Below, one piece after another: positions 26,118 to 35,596 of a stretch of 64,000 nucleotides of DNA. Under the pieces are notes generated by a model that had not been told where the DNA came from, did not search any database, and saw only the letters and a list, made by a program, of their open reading frames with translations. The stretch is from Litoreibacter ascidiaceicola (GTDB lineage: Bacteria > Pseudomonadota > Alphaproteobacteria > Rhodobacterales > Rhodobacteraceae), in NCBI RefSeq assembly GCF_900129235.1, contig NZ_FQUV01000002.1, positions 62,001 to 126,000 of the forward strand, written 5' to 3'. Every line of letters starts with the position of its first letter. Position 1 is the stretch's first letter. The position numbers and the translations under genes were made by a program.

Positions 26118-26371
26118 AGCGGGATAGTGACCTCCAAACGTGTTCGGGCTTACCTGACATGAAAGCACCGCTTACGAAACAGCGAGACGATGGGGATGCA
26201 GGATTTGCGACCAGCCGTCTTTTTCCTGTTACTTTCAAGACCTAGAGCTTGCGCGAGGCAATCGGGTGCTGGGGTTACGCCGCTGTGGCCCAACAGACTT
26301 GCCACGCTCGCAACCGTACCGCTAAGCTGGTGGTATAGAATAGAAATCATTAGTGAGTCTGGGAGGACATC

Positions 26372-27682
26372 ATGAAGATCAGAACACTTCTCGGCGCGTT
26401 TGCGTCGACCATCGCGCTGTCATCAAACGCGTATGCTGCAACAGAAATCCAGTGGTGGCATGCGTTCACCGGACGCTTGGGAGAGCTGCTTGCCGAGCAA
26501 ATCGAAGAGTTCAACGCAAGCCAGTCAGACTTTGTTGTCGTTGGCAGCCACAAGGGCAACTACTCCGAGACTCTGAACGCCGGTATCGCCGCATTCCGCG
26601 CCGGTGAGCAGCCGCAAATTCTGATGGTTTTCGAGGTCGGTACCGCCACAATGATGGCGGCAAAAGGTGCGATCAAGCCTGTCTACGAAGTGATGGCAGA
26701 AGGCGGTGCGCCGTTTGACCCTGACGCCTATATGGGCGCTGTCAAAGGATATTACACGACGACTGATGGCGACATGCTGTCACTTCCTTACAACTCGTCT
26801 ACGCCGGTTCTGTATGTGAACCGTGACGCGTTCACCGCTGCCGGTCTGGATCCTGACATGGACCTGTCCACATGGCAGAACGTGGGCGAAGCGCTCGACG
26901 GTTTGAAGGCCGGCGGCGAGGATTGCCCGCTGGTCACCGCTTGGCAAAGCTGGGTCCATCTGGAGAACTTGTCAGCATGGCACGACGTGCCATTCGCGTC
27001 CAAGGAGAATGGCTTTGCCGGTCTCGACACCGAGCTGATGATGAACGGGCCTGTACAGGTCGCCCATATCGAAGCGATGGGGCAGTGGGCTAAAGACGGT
27101 AAGTTCATCTACACCGGACGGCGTAACGAAGGCGGCGCGAACTTCCGCGCAGGCGAATGCGCGCTGTTTACAGAAAGCTCTGCTGGCTATGCGGGCGTGA
27201 AGGCGGAGGCAAAGTTCGACTTTGACATTCGCACGCTTCCGTACTGGGAAGGTGCGGGCAACGCCCCACAAAACACCATCATCGGCGGGTCGTCGCTGTG
27301 GGTTATGGCTGGACATGACGCTGAAGAATACAAAGGCGTCTCCCAGTTCCTGTCTTTCCTGTCCAGTTCCGACGTTCAGGCGAAATGGCACCAGAACACC
27401 GGTTACCTGCCAATCACCACAGAAGCTGCAGAGCAAACCAAGGCGGAAGGGTTCTATGACGCTAATCCGGGCACGGAGATTGCTGGCATGCAGATGACTG
27501 GAAAAGCCCCAACCGGCAATTCCAAAGGTCTGCGTTTGGGCTCCTTCGACCAGATCCGCGGGATCATTGATGAAGAACTGGAAGCTGTCTGGGCCGGTGA
27601 CAAAGACGCGAAAACTGCCCTTGATAGCGCCAAGGAGCGCGGTGACGCGTTGCTGCGCCGCTTTGAGCAAGCAAACCGCTAA
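26372..27682 (+). CDS. ugpB: UgpB-like extracytoplasmic solute-binding protein
   Basis: 436 residues; the ATG follows GGGAGGACATC and starts a signal peptide ending near NAYA|AT. Family 1 binding protein of the UgpB branch: TEIQWWHAFTGRLGELL, GEQPQILMVFEVGTATMM, LPYNSSTPVLYVNRDAF, NTIIGGSSLWVM and HQNTGYLPIT are all typical of sn-glycerol-3-phosphate / glycerophosphodiester binders. Because the neighbouring genes encode a choline-kinase-like enzyme and FAD/GcvT oxidases, the real ligand may be a glycerophospho-amino-alcohol or a related compound; this is inference. First gene of a four-gene importer operon; a stem-loop follows it. Confidence 0.9.
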   Translation: MKIRTLLGAFASTIALSSNAYAATEIQWWHAFTGRLGELLAEQIEEFNASQSDFVVVGSHKGNYSETLNAGIAAFRAGEQPQILMVFEVGTATMMAAKGAIKPVYEVMAEGGAPFDPDAYMGAVKGYYTTTDGDMLSLPYNSSTPVLYVNRDAFTAAGLDPDMDLSTWQNVGEALDGLKAGGEDCPLVTAWQSWVHLENLSAWHDVPFASKENGFAGLDTELMMNGPVQVAHIEAMGQWAKDGKFIYTGRRNEGGANFRAGECALFTESSAGYAGVKAEAKFDFDIRTLPYWEGAGNAPQNTIIGGSSLWVMAGHDAEEYKGVSQFLSFLSSSDVQAKWHQNTGYLPITTEAAEQTKAEGFYDANPGTEIAGMQMTGKAPTGNSKGLRLGSFDQIRGIIDEELEAVWAGDKDAKTALDSAKERGDALLRRFEQANR

Positions 27683-27690
27683 ATCAAATC

Positions 27691-27723
27691 TGCAAGGCGC
27701 TGGACATACTCCGGCGCCTTGCA
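27691..27723 (+). other. Stem-loop between ugpB and ugpA
   Basis: Perfect ten-base arms TGCAAGGCGC (27691-27700) and GCGCCTTGCA (27714-27723) with a 13-base loop, in the 73-base gap after the binding-protein gene. No T-run follows. Such structures after binding-protein genes usually stabilise the upstream mRNA so that the binding protein is made in excess. Confidence 0.7.
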
Positions 27724-27755
27724 CTTGCGACGGATTGAAGGGGCGAAATCTCTGA

Positions 27756-28637
27756 ATGGAAAAGCGCGTCACCTTTAAAGGCTGGCTTCTGCCCATGTGC
27801 CTGCTGATGCCGCAGATCATTATCACGGCGGTGTTTTTCTTCTATCCGGCTGGGCAGGCGATCTATCAGTCTCTGTTCATTCCCGACCCGTTTGGCCTTT
27901 CAATGCGGTGGGTTGGACTGGGGAATTTCGAATATCTTTTAGGCGATCCCTACTACCGTGCATCCTTCGTGACGACCGCCGTTTTCTCGCTATTGGTCAC
28001 GGTAACGTCCATGGGCTTCGCGCTGTATCTGGCGGTGCTTGCAGACCGGCTGATCAAGGGCTCCGGCGTCTACCGCACGCTGCTGATCTGGCCCTACGCT
28101 GTGGCCCCTGCGGTCGCAGGTGTGCTGTGGCTGTTCATGTTCAACACGCGCGTGGGCGTAGTGTCATGGTATCTGGGCCTGCTCGGCTATGACTGGAACC
28201 ACGTGCTGAACGAGGCGGAGGCGATGGGCCTTGTCGTGGTCGCCTCCAGCTGGGGGCGGGTCAGTTACAACTTCCTGTTCTTCCTTGCCGGGCTGCAAGC
28301 GATCCCCAAATCGGTGATCGAAGCCGCCGCCATCGATGGCGCACGGTTCTGGACGCGGTTTCGCACGATCGTGTTTCCGCTGCTCAGCCCGACTACGTTT
28401 TTCCTGCTGGTGGTCAACATCGTCTACGCCTTCTTCGAGACCTTTGGCGTGATCCACACCATCACCTCCGGCGGGCCGCAACAGGCGACGACCATTCTGG
28501 TCTATAAGGTGTTCTCGGACGGGTTCGTGAGCCAGGACCTTGGCTCCTCCGCCGCGCAATCGGTGATCTTGCTGGTGATCGTAGGGGCGCTGACCATCGT
28601 GCAGTTCAAGTTCATCGAACGCAGGGTGCATTACTGA
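27756..28637 (+). CDS. ugpA: UgpA-like ABC permease
   Basis: 293 residues, six predicted membrane helices. MalF/UgpA family: an N-terminal [20 protein letters not shown] helix, and the coupling loop [20 protein letters not shown] followed by [34 protein letters not shown] near the end is typical of UgpA. Its last base overlaps the start of the next permease (TGATG), so the two are translationally coupled. Cytoplasmic membrane, partner of UgpE and the UgpC ATPase. Confidence 0.92.
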   Translation: MEKRVTFKGWLLPMCLLMPQIIITAVFFFYPAGQAIYQSLFIPDPFGLSMRWVGLGNFEYLLGDPYYRASFVTTAVFSLLVTVTSMGFALYLAVLADRLIKGSGVYRTLLIWPYAVAPAVAGVLWLFMFNTRVGVVSWYLGLLGYDWNHVLNEAEAMGLVVVASSWGRVSYNFLFFLAGLQAIPKSVIEAAAIDGARFWTRFRTIVFPLLSPTTFFLLVVNIVYAFFETFGVIHTITSGGPQQATTILVYKVFSDGFVSQDLGSSAAQSVILLVIVGALTIVQFKFIERRVHY

Positions 28638-29497
28638 TGGCGCGTATTCCTGACGAGGGCATGGTCGAGAAACGTGGAATCGGCCACTACTTCACCCATG
28701 TGGGTCTGATCATCGGCGTGCTTGTCATCTTCTTTCCGATCTGGCTGGCGTTCGTTGCTTCCACCGTGACCCAGTCCGATATCATCAGCCCGCCGATGCC
28801 GCTTTGGCCGGGTGACCAGTTCCTGACCAACTATTCCAAGGCGCTGACCTCCGGCATCAACGCGCCGGTGGCTTTGATGCTGATGAACTCGCTCATCATG
28901 GCAATGGGTATCGCGCTTGGAAAAATCCTGATCTCGCTGCTGTCGGCCTTTGCCATTGTCTATTTCAAATTTCCCGGACGGCGGCTGTTCTTCTGGCTGA
29001 TCTTCCTGACACTGATGCTGCCTGTGGAGGTGCGGATCGTGCCGACCTACGAGGTCGTGGCGGGCTTCGGCATGCTCAATAGCTATAGCGGCCTGATCTT
29101 CCCTCTGATTGCGTCCGCCACGGCGACCTTCCTGTTCCGCCAGTTCTTCATGACCGTGCCGGACGAGTTGGCCGAGGCCGCCCGCGTCGATGGCGCGCGA
29201 CCCATGCGGTTCTTCTGGGACATTTTGCTGCCGATGAGCCGGACCAACATCGCGGCGCTGTTCGTGATCCTGTTCATCTATGGTTGGAACCAATACCTCT
29301 GGCCGCTGCTGATCACCACGGACCCGTCGATGAACACAATCGTCATGGGCATCAAACAGATGTTCCCCAGTGGAGACGACTATGCGGACTGGCCGGTGAT
29401 CATGGCGACTTCGATACTGGCGATGCTGCCGCCGGTGATTGTGGTGGTCTCAATGCAGCGTCTTTTCATACGCGGACTTGTGGATAGCGAGAAATAA
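28637..29497 (+). CDS. ugpE: UgpE-like ABC permease
   Basis: 286 residues, MalG/UgpE family. Six membrane segments; coupling loop VPDELAEAARVDGARPMRFF followed by WDILLPMSRTNIAALFV, and the conserved YGWNQYLWPLL and IVMGIKQMFPSGDDYADWPV regions that are specific to UgpE. One-base overlap with ugpA upstream, and the ATPase gene begins immediately after its stop. Full length. Confidence 0.92.
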   Translation: MARIPDEGMVEKRGIGHYFTHVGLIIGVLVIFFPIWLAFVASTVTQSDIISPPMPLWPGDQFLTNYSKALTSGINAPVALMLMNSLIMAMGIALGKILISLLSAFAIVYFKFPGRRLFFWLIFLTLMLPVEVRIVPTYEVVAGFGMLNSYSGLIFPLIASATATFLFRQFFMTVPDELAEAARVDGARPMRFFWDILLPMSRTNIAALFVILFIYGWNQYLWPLLITTDPSMNTIVMGIKQMFPSGDDYADWPVIMATSILAMLPPVIVVVSMQRLFIRGLVDSEK

Positions 29498-30511
29498 ATG
29501 GCAACGATCAAGCTCGACAATATCAAGAAATCGTTCGGCAAGACCGACGTTATTCACGGCGTGAATATCGACATCGAGGACGGCGAATTTATCGTCATCG
29601 TCGGTCCGTCCGGCTGCGGCAAGTCCACGCTTCTACGCATGGTGGCAGGGCTTGAAACGGTGACCTCCGGCGAGATCCTGATCGACGGAGCGCAGGTCAA
29701 CGGGGTGGAGCCGATGGACCGCGACATTGCGATGGTGTTCCAGAACTACGCGCTCTACCCGCATATGTCGGTCGAGGAAAACATGGCCTACGGCCTGAAG
29801 ATCGCCAAGACGCCCAAGGCGGAGATCACGGAGAGGGTGGCCGAGGCCGCACGGATGTTGCAGCTGGAACCCTACCTGAAACGCAAGCCACGCGAGTTGT
29901 CCGGCGGGCAACGTCAGCGGGTCGCCATGGGGCGGGCGATTGTGCGCAAGCCCAAGGTGTTTCTGTTCGACGAGCCGCTGTCTAACCTAGACGCCAAGCT
30001 GCGCGTCCAGATGCGGCTTGAGATCAAGGAATTGCAATCGCGCCTTGGCATCACCGCGCTTTATGTGACCCACGATCAGGTCGAAGCAATGACACTGGCC
30101 GACCGCATGGTGGTGATGAACGGTGGCGTCGCCGACCAGATCGGCGCGCCGTTAGAAGTGTACTCCAACCCGCAGACCGAGTTTGTGGCCGGTTTTATCG
30201 GCTCACCCGCGACGAATTTCATCGACGCGGCTTTGGTGCCGGACGCACCAAAGGGGGCGTCCAAAATCGGCATACGTCCAGAGCATATAACCCTTCTACC
30301 CTCGGGGCAGGGCAAGCTGAGTGGAAACGTGGTGTTCACCGAAGCGCTCGGGGCCGAGACACTCGTTCACCTGCGGATGGATTCGGGAACTGAGACCTTC
30401 ACGGTCAGACAGGACGGCGCGATGGCTTTACCGGTCGCGGGCGATCCGGTCGGTGTGGATTGGGGTGCTGACGACGAGATGGCGTTCAATGACAAAGGAC
30501 GCCGCGTTTAG
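29498..30511 (+). CDS. ugpC: UgpC/MalK-type ABC ATPase
   Basis: 337 residues. Walker [11 protein letters not shown]-loop [11 protein letters not shown], signature [16 protein letters not shown], Walker [17 protein letters not shown], switch His in [11 protein letters not shown]. The C-terminal TOBE/regulatory region (about 235-337; [11 protein letters not shown]) is of the UgpC type but rather short. It starts directly after the ugpE stop and ends one base before the convergent DeoR-family gene, so the operon is ugpB-A-E-C. Confidence 0.92.
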   Translation: MATIKLDNIKKSFGKTDVIHGVNIDIEDGEFIVIVGPSGCGKSTLLRMVAGLETVTSGEILIDGAQVNGVEPMDRDIAMVFQNYALYPHMSVEENMAYGLKIAKTPKAEITERVAEAARMLQLEPYLKRKPRELSGGQRQRVAMGRAIVRKPKVFLFDEPLSNLDAKLRVQMRLEIKELQSRLGITALYVTHDQVEAMTLADRMVVMNGGVADQIGAPLEVYSNPQTEFVAGFIGSPATNFIDAALVPDAPKGASKIGIRPEHITLLPSGQGKLSGNVVFTEALGAETLVHLRMDSGTETFTVRQDGAMALPVAGDPVGVDWGADDEMAFNDKGRRV

Positions 30512-30512
30512 C

Positions 30513-31277
30513 CTATTGGCCTGCCGCAACAACCAGCTGCTTGGGGTCGATCAAATCCGAGAACGCCGCTCCCGGAGATTGGTCGACAACAACCACGTCA
30601 TTCGCCCGCAGCTCCGGCATGCGTAGTGAGGGCAGGGAGCCGCTTGCCGAGAACTTCGTCGCATCAACGGCCATAACTGTTCGTGCAGAGATATCTATCA
30701 TCGCGCGCGCAATGTCGATTTCACATTGATCGAAGGCCAGGAACCCGCGTGTCGGGTGAACCGAGGAGGCCGAGAGAATTGCATGCTCGACCGTGAGACT
30801 TGCGATAACGTCAAAGGCCGCACGGTCAAACGCTGCGCCGTCATGGTTTCTTAACTGGGTGCCAGCCATGAACACGCGGTTTCCCTCGACCATCGACAAG
30901 GTGCTGGCGATATAGGCAGAGTTGGTCACGATTGTCAGGTTTTTCCGCCGCCGCAAAGCCTGAGCGACATACCCTGACGTGGAGCCGGTATCTATGGCCA
31001 GTGACGATCCGTCCTGCACCAGTTCGGCAACGCAATTGGCAATCGCAACCTTTGCTGCGCGGTTTTTATTCATCCGCGCAAGGAAGGGTGGATCCATAAC
31101 TTCTTGCGTACTGATGAGCGCGCCATGGACTTTTCGTACAACGCCGCGCTCTTCCATCGGCTTCACAATTCGCCGGATCGTCTGGTCGGAGACATCCAGT
31201 GTCTGAGCTAACTCAACCACGGTGATCGTTCCCCGCAGGTTTACGAGGGACAGGATTTCTTGCTCGTGCTTTGACAT
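30513..31277 (-). CDS. DeoR-family repressor (first of three)
   Basis: 254 residues. N-terminal DeoR helix-turn-helix (ITVVELAQTLDVSDQTIRR, then MEERGVVRKVHGA) and a C-terminal sugar-phosphate-sensing domain with IDTGSTSGYVAQAL, LTIVTNSAYIASTL and VDATKFSASG. Members usually bind a phosphorylated metabolite and repress neighbouring catabolic genes. It is convergent with ugpC and divergent from the FAD/GcvT gene at 31426, so it probably controls that gene, and perhaps the ugp operon. An inverted repeat in the shared upstream region is a candidate operator. The presence of choline-kinase-like enzymes suggests a phospho-amino-alcohol as inducer. Confidence 0.9.
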   Translation of the reverse strand: MSKHEQEILSLVNLRGTITVVELAQTLDVSDQTIRRIVKPMEERGVVRKVHGALISTQEVMDPPFLARMNKNRAAKVAIANCVAELVQDGSSLAIDTGSTSGYVAQALRRRKNLTIVTNSAYIASTLSMVEGNRVFMAGTQLRNHDGAAFDRAAFDVIASLTVEHAILSASSVHPTRGFLAFDQCEIDIARAMIDISARTVMAVDATKFSASGSLPSLRMPELRANDVVVVDQSPGAAFSDLIDPKQLVVAAGQ

Positions 31278-31294
31278 TGGGTGCCCATTTTAAG

Positions 31295-31341
31295 ATTTCA
31301 GCTAAAATATGGGATGCGAAATCGTGCCTCAAGGCTGAAAT
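31295..31341. promoter_or_regulatory. Candidate operator for the first DeoR-family repressor
   Basis: Exact eight-base inverted repeat ATTTCAGC (31295-31302) and GCTGAAAT (31334-31341) within the 148-base AT-rich region between the divergent repressor and FAD/GcvT genes. Further TGTTG repeats follow near 31361-31379. Arm spacing is about 39 bases centre to centre. Confidence 0.4.
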
Positions 31342-31425
31342 TCAACAAAAAGCAAAAAATATGTTGCTAAATGTTGTTTTGAATGGAAGCCTTATAGGAG
31401 GAGAATTTAGCATTACAGGCATGTC

Positions 31426-33849
31426 ATGGCGGTACATTCAGCGAAGCATCTGATCATTGGTGGCGGCATCATCGGCTGCTCGATTGCGTATCATTTGGCA
31501 AAGTCCGGCGAGAAAGATGTGGTTCTTCTTGAGAAGGCGTCGCTGACTGAAGGGGCGACGTGGCATGCCGCTGGTCTGGTCGGACAGCTACGGTCATCAC
31601 GCAATACAACAAGGATGCTGAAACGCTCCGTCGCGATGTATGACCAGTTGGAAGCCGAGACGGGGATGGCGTTTGACTGGAAAAAAGTCGGCAGCCTACG
31701 ACTTGCTGCAACCAAAGAGCGGATGCTGGAAGCCAAGCGCTTGACGACAATGGCCCGCAGCTTCGATCTCGAAATGGAGATGATTTCGCCCGACGAAGCG
31801 AAAGCGCTGTTCCCCTATATTGACGCGACAGGTTTGGAGGGCGCTGCGTTTATCCCGTCCGACGGGCATGTTGACCCGGCCAGCCTGTGCCAAGCCATCG
31901 CGAGCGGGGCGCGGATGCATGGAGCGAAAATCCTGCAAGGTGTGAAAGTCACCGACTTTGAGATCGTAAACGACCGCATCAAAAAAGTGATGACCACCGA
32001 AGGCGACTACGAGGCGGAAACGGTCGTTCTGGCCGCGGGTATGTGGAGCCGCGAGCTGGCGGCGAAGCTTGGCGTGATCGTCCCGGCCTGCGCGGTGGAA
32101 CACCAGTATATTGTCACCGAGCCGTTGCCCGATCCCGAGTTGGTGAAAGGCTTGCCGACACTGCGCGACCCGGAACGGTTGGTTTACTACAAGCCCGATG
32201 CCGGCGGGCGCTTGGTCATCGGTGGGTACGAAGACGACACTCTGCCGTTTGGGGACAAGGGTATCCCCGGAGAATTCATCCGCCAGCTTTTGCCCGACAA
32301 CCTGGACCGCTTTGCGCCATTGGCCGAAATGGCGGGGCAGGTGACGCCGGTCGTCAACGAGGTAGGCATCCGCCAAGTCATCAACGGACCGATCCCGTAT
32401 TCCGCAGACGGTGATTTTGTCATGGGCTGGGCCCCAAACCTGAAAAACCTGATGCTGTCGACGGGGTTCCTTTACGGGATTGCAGCGGGTGGTGGTGCGG
32501 GCGAGATGATCGCGGAATGGATCCTCGACGGTAGCCCCAGCCTTGATCTTTGGCCGCTGGATGTGCGCCGTTTCAGCCCGCATCACGCCACCAAGGCATT
32601 CATGTATCCCCGCGCGGTCGAGCACTACGCCCACCACTACAAGATGCGCTATCCGGGGCAAGAAGCGGAAACGGCGCGTAACCTACGACTAAGTCCGCTT
32701 CATGAGCGGCTGGAGCAACGCGGCGCTATTTTTGGTTCTAAAAACGGCTGGGAGCGTCCGCTCTGGTTTGCACCCGACGGGGTTGATCCGGTTGACCAAT
32801 TGGCGTTTATCAACCCCGGCTGGAAGCAATACGCGGCGCAAGAGCATCAGGCCGTTCGCGAAGGTGTTGCCCTGATAGATCAGTCCAGTTTCTCCAAGTT
32901 CGAGATGATTGGTGCAGGTGCCTTGCCAGCTTTGCAACGCATCGCTGTGTCCAACATGGACAAGCCGGTGGGCTCTGTCATCTACACGCAGCTGTGCAAC
33001 GCAAAGGGTGGTATTGAAGCCGACGTGACGATCACCCGCACGGCGCACGACCGGTTCTATATCGTGACCGGATCAGGCTTTGGCGTGCATGACAGCGACT
33101 GGATCAGTCGCGCTTTGCCTACCGATGGGTCGGTTCATTTGATTGACGTGACCTCGGCCCGTGCGGTCGTAAACATATGCGGTCCCAAGGCCCGTGATGT
33201 GCTGCAAAGCGTGTCCGAACAGGACGTGTCGAACGGTGCGTTTCCCTTCGGCACGGCGCAGCAAATCGTCGTCGGAGCTGCCACAGTTCTGGCAGCACGA
33301 ATTGGATATGTCGGAGAGCTGGGCTGGGAATTGCACATCCCTACAGAGTTTGCGCGGCATGTTTACGATACGTTAAAGCAAGCAGGGGAGGCGCATGGCA
33401 TTCGCGATATTGGCTACCGCGCCATTGAAAGCTTGCGCTTGGAGAAGGGCTATCTTTATTGGAGCGCCGACATCACACCAGATTATACACCAATCGAGGC
33501 AGGGCTGGGCTTTCGGGTGCATCTGAAAACCAAATCCGACTTTGTAGGGCGCGCAGTGCTTGAACACCAGAAGGCCAACGGAATTTACAAGCGTCTGTGT
33601 ACTTTTGTTTGCGACAACCAACTGCCCACAACGGGTGGTGAAACCATCGTAAAAGACGGCAAAACTGTATCCGTCGCGACGAGTGCGGGGTTCGGGTACA
33701 CCGTGAGTAAGACGATCATCTTCGGATACCTGCCGTCGCAACTGTTAGACGAACGCGATTTCGAGTTGGAAGTGTTTGGAGAACGCCACAAAATCACGCG
33801 GGTAGACGGGCCTCAATATGACCCGCAGAATATGCGGCTGAAGGCATGA
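31426..33849 (+). CDS. FAD/GcvT-domain amine oxidase, dimethylglycine/sarcosine dehydrogenase-like (copy 1)
   Basis: 807 residues. The N-terminal FAD domain has the dinucleotide motif IIGGGIIGCSIAYHLA and a covalent-FAD motif ATWHAAGL (His47), as in dimethylglycine and sarcosine dehydrogenases. The C-terminal half (about 425-807) is a GcvT/aminomethyltransferase-like folate domain (NICGPKARDVLQ, YVGELGWELHIP, YRAIESLRLEKGY). Such enzymes oxidise an N-methyl group and hand the one-carbon unit to tetrahydrofolate. A kinase follows after 16 bases. An in-frame stop at 31408 fixes the start at or after 31411; the strong AGGAGG lies 24 bases upstream of the ATG, which is unusually far. A paralogue is at 41580-44021. 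The true substrate is unknown. Confidence 0.88.
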   Translation: MAVHSAKHLIIGGGIIGCSIAYHLAKSGEKDVVLLEKASLTEGATWHAAGLVGQLRSSRNTTRMLKRSVAMYDQLEAETGMAFDWKKVGSLRLAATKERMLEAKRLTTMARSFDLEMEMISPDEAKALFPYIDATGLEGAAFIPSDGHVDPASLCQAIASGARMHGAKILQGVKVTDFEIVNDRIKKVMTTEGDYEAETVVLAAGMWSRELAAKLGVIVPACAVEHQYIVTEPLPDPELVKGLPTLRDPERLVYYKPDAGGRLVIGGYEDDTLPFGDKGIPGEFIRQLLPDNLDRFAPLAEMAGQVTPVVNEVGIRQVINGPIPYSADGDFVMGWAPNLKNLMLSTGFLYGIAAGGGAGEMIAEWILDGSPSLDLWPLDVRRFSPHHATKAFMYPRAVEHYAHHYKMRYPGQEAETARNLRLSPLHERLEQRGAIFGSKNGWERPLWFAPDGVDPVDQLAFINPGWKQYAAQEHQAVREGVALIDQSSFSKFEMIGAGALPALQRIAVSNMDKPVGSVIYTQLCNAKGGIEADVTITRTAHDRFYIVTGSGFGVHDSDWISRALPTDGSVHLIDVTSARAVVNICGPKARDVLQSVSEQDVSNGAFPFGTAQQIVVGAATVLAARIGYVGELGWELHIPTEFARHVYDTLKQAGEAHGIRDIGYRAIESLRLEKGYLYWSADITPDYTPIEAGLGFRVHLKTKSDFVGRAVLEHQKANGIYKRLCTFVCDNQLPTTGGETIVKDGKTVSVATSAGFGYTVSKTIIFGYLPSQLLDERDFELEVFGERHKITRVDGPQYDPQNMRLKA

Positions 33850-33865
33850 ACTGGGGGATCAAGGC

Positions 33866-34795
33866 ATGAGAGACGAAAACGAAACCCGAATTCTTGAGGT
33901 GCTGCGCAAGGTCGAAGGCTTTGCCGGTATTGATGCCGCGGATATAGACATCCAGCGTATGGGCGGTTTGACCAATCTTGTCTATCGCGTCGAGGTTGCG
34001 GGGCGTAGCGTGGTGGTCCGCATTCCGGGTCAAGGGACCGAGGACTACATCGACCGCAAGGTCGAGATTCACAACACGCGCGTGGCTCATGAGGCCGGTG
34101 TTGCACCTGCGGTTCTATGGGCTGACAGCGCAAGTGGTGTCATGGTCAATGAGTGCATCGAAGACATTGTCACCATGACCCCTGATCTGTTTCAGAGTCG
34201 CGCTAGGGCGCCTGCGCGGGCAGGGGTGGCGTTGCGCCAGCTACACAACGCACCAAGTACCTTTCAATTCCGTTTTGAGTTGTTCGCCATGATTGACGAG
34301 TATCTGGATGTGCTGTCTCAAAAGGAGACAAATTTGCCAGATGGCTATCACACCGTCGTGGCCGAAGCGCAGCCGATCAAACAGTTGCTATCGGACAAAC
34401 CGGGGGAGCTAGTGCCGAGCCATTGCGATCCGCTTTGCGAGAATTTTTTGGATGATGGCGACAGAATGTGGATCGTTGATTTTGAATATTCGGGCATGAA
34501 CGACGCCCTATGGGATTTGGGCGATTTGTCGGTTGAGGCGGGTTTGACTGCCTCTCAAGACGTTGAAATGTTGAGCGCCTATTTTGGCGCGCCGCCCACC
34601 GCTGCGCAAATGGGGCGAATGGTGATCTACAAAGCGATGTGTGATCTGCTCTGGACGCTATGGGGGCTGATCCAACACGCGGATGGCAATCCGGCAGAGG
34701 ACTTCTGGGCGTATTCGGTCGGGCGGTTCGAGCGCTGCAAGGCGTTGATGACCTCGCCAGAATTTGCAGATCATTTGAGCGCTGTTCGCGGCTAG
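33866..34795 (+). CDS. Choline/ethanolamine-kinase-like phosphotransferase (copy 1)
   Basis: 309 residues, aminoglycoside-phosphotransferase/choline-kinase fold. GGLTNLVYRVEV is the nucleotide loop, SHCDPLCENFL the catalytic HxD...N motif and IVDFEYSGMND the metal-binding Asp motif; the aromatic DFEYSG form is typical of choline kinases. Cytosolic, using ATP to phosphorylate an amino-alcohol. It lies just after the FAD/GcvT gene and meets the convergent HisN-like phosphatase gene with a four-base overlap. A second copy beside the second FAD/GcvT gene shows that the pairing is functional. Confidence 0.87.
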   Translation: MRDENETRILEVLRKVEGFAGIDAADIDIQRMGGLTNLVYRVEVAGRSVVVRIPGQGTEDYIDRKVEIHNTRVAHEAGVAPAVLWADSASGVMVNECIEDIVTMTPDLFQSRARAPARAGVALRQLHNAPSTFQFRFELFAMIDEYLDVLSQKETNLPDGYHTVVAEAQPIKQLLSDKPGELVPSHCDPLCENFLDDGDRMWIVDFEYSGMNDALWDLGDLSVEAGLTASQDVEMLSAYFGAPPTAAQMGRMVIYKAMCDLLWTLWGLIQHADGNPAEDFWAYSVGRFERCKALMTSPEFADHLSAVRG

Positions 34796-35571
34796 TCCGC
34801 GTTGAGCAGCGTCAACAACTCGGCGTGAAGCTCAGGCGTTGCTGCCGAAACGACGCGACCGTCTGAGTTGAAGTCCAAGGTTGCCCCATGCCAATCGGTG
34901 ATCACGCCACCGGCTTCTTCGATGATCGGAACCATGGCGAGGTAGTCATAAGGCTTCAGGTTGTAGTCAACCACGGCATCAATTTGCCCTGACGCGACCA
35001 AAGCATGGGGCTGGCAGTCGTAAGACAGGCGCCGCAACTTGCCTGCTTTGGTGAGGCGATCGAAAACATCCGGCTCATTGGCGTAGATATTCTCGCCCTC
35101 GTTGATGAACAGCATCGCGTCGCGCAGCTTTGTCTGGCCGGAGGTTCGAATGGCAGCACCGTTCCGCGTTGCCCCCATGCCCTTGGCTGCTGAAAACACT
35201 TGCCCCAATGCGGGTAGACGGCAGATGCCTAGGACAGGGCTGCCATCCTGAACCATAGCCAACAACATCCCGAACAATGGAACACCAGCAATAAAGGATC
35301 TGGTCCCGTCGATTGGGTCAATCACCCAGATGGTAGCGCTGTCCAGCCGCAGGTTGTCGAACTCTTCTCCGAAAATTCCGTCCTCGGGAAATGCGGCTTC
35401 GAGTTTGCTCCGAATATATTGCTCGGTTTCCTGATCCGCGATTGTAACGGGACTGGCATCATCTTTGGTGTCGATGTGCAAAGCGCCTTCGAAATGCGCA
35501 AGTGAAATGCGGCTGGCGTCTTCGGTTATGCCGAGCACCGTTTCAAGGCGCGTATCAAGAGTATCGGGCAT
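34792..35571 (-). CDS. Inositol-monophosphatase-family phosphatase (HisN-like)
   Basis: 259 residues. IMPase-family motifs: the Glu-containing GIFGEEFDN, the WVIDPIDGTRSFIAG metal site, and the C-terminal VDYNLKPYDYLAMVPIIEEAGG segment. The RSFIAG version resembles HisN-type histidinol phosphatases, which also cleave other small phosphomonoesters. Mg-dependent and cytosolic. Being next to two amino-alcohol kinases, it could dephosphorylate an intermediate of the same pathway; a histidine-biosynthesis role is the alternative. Convergent with the first kinase; the DeoR gene at 35597 lies 25 bases upstream on the same strand, so both may be co-transcribed. Confidence 0.87.
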   Translation of the reverse strand: MPDTLDTRLETVLGITEDASRISLAHFEGALHIDTKDDASPVTIADQETEQYIRSKLEAAFPEDGIFGEEFDNLRLDSATIWVIDPIDGTRSFIAGVPLFGMLLAMVQDGSPVLGICRLPALGQVFSAAKGMGATRNGAAIRTSGQTKLRDAMLFINEGENIYANEPDVFDRLTKAGKLRRLSYDCQPHALVASGQIDAVVDYNLKPYDYLAMVPIIEEAGGVITDWHGATLDFNSDGRVVSAATPELHAELLTLLNAD

Positions 35572-35596
35572 ATAGGTGCGTCCTTTGGATTATGTT

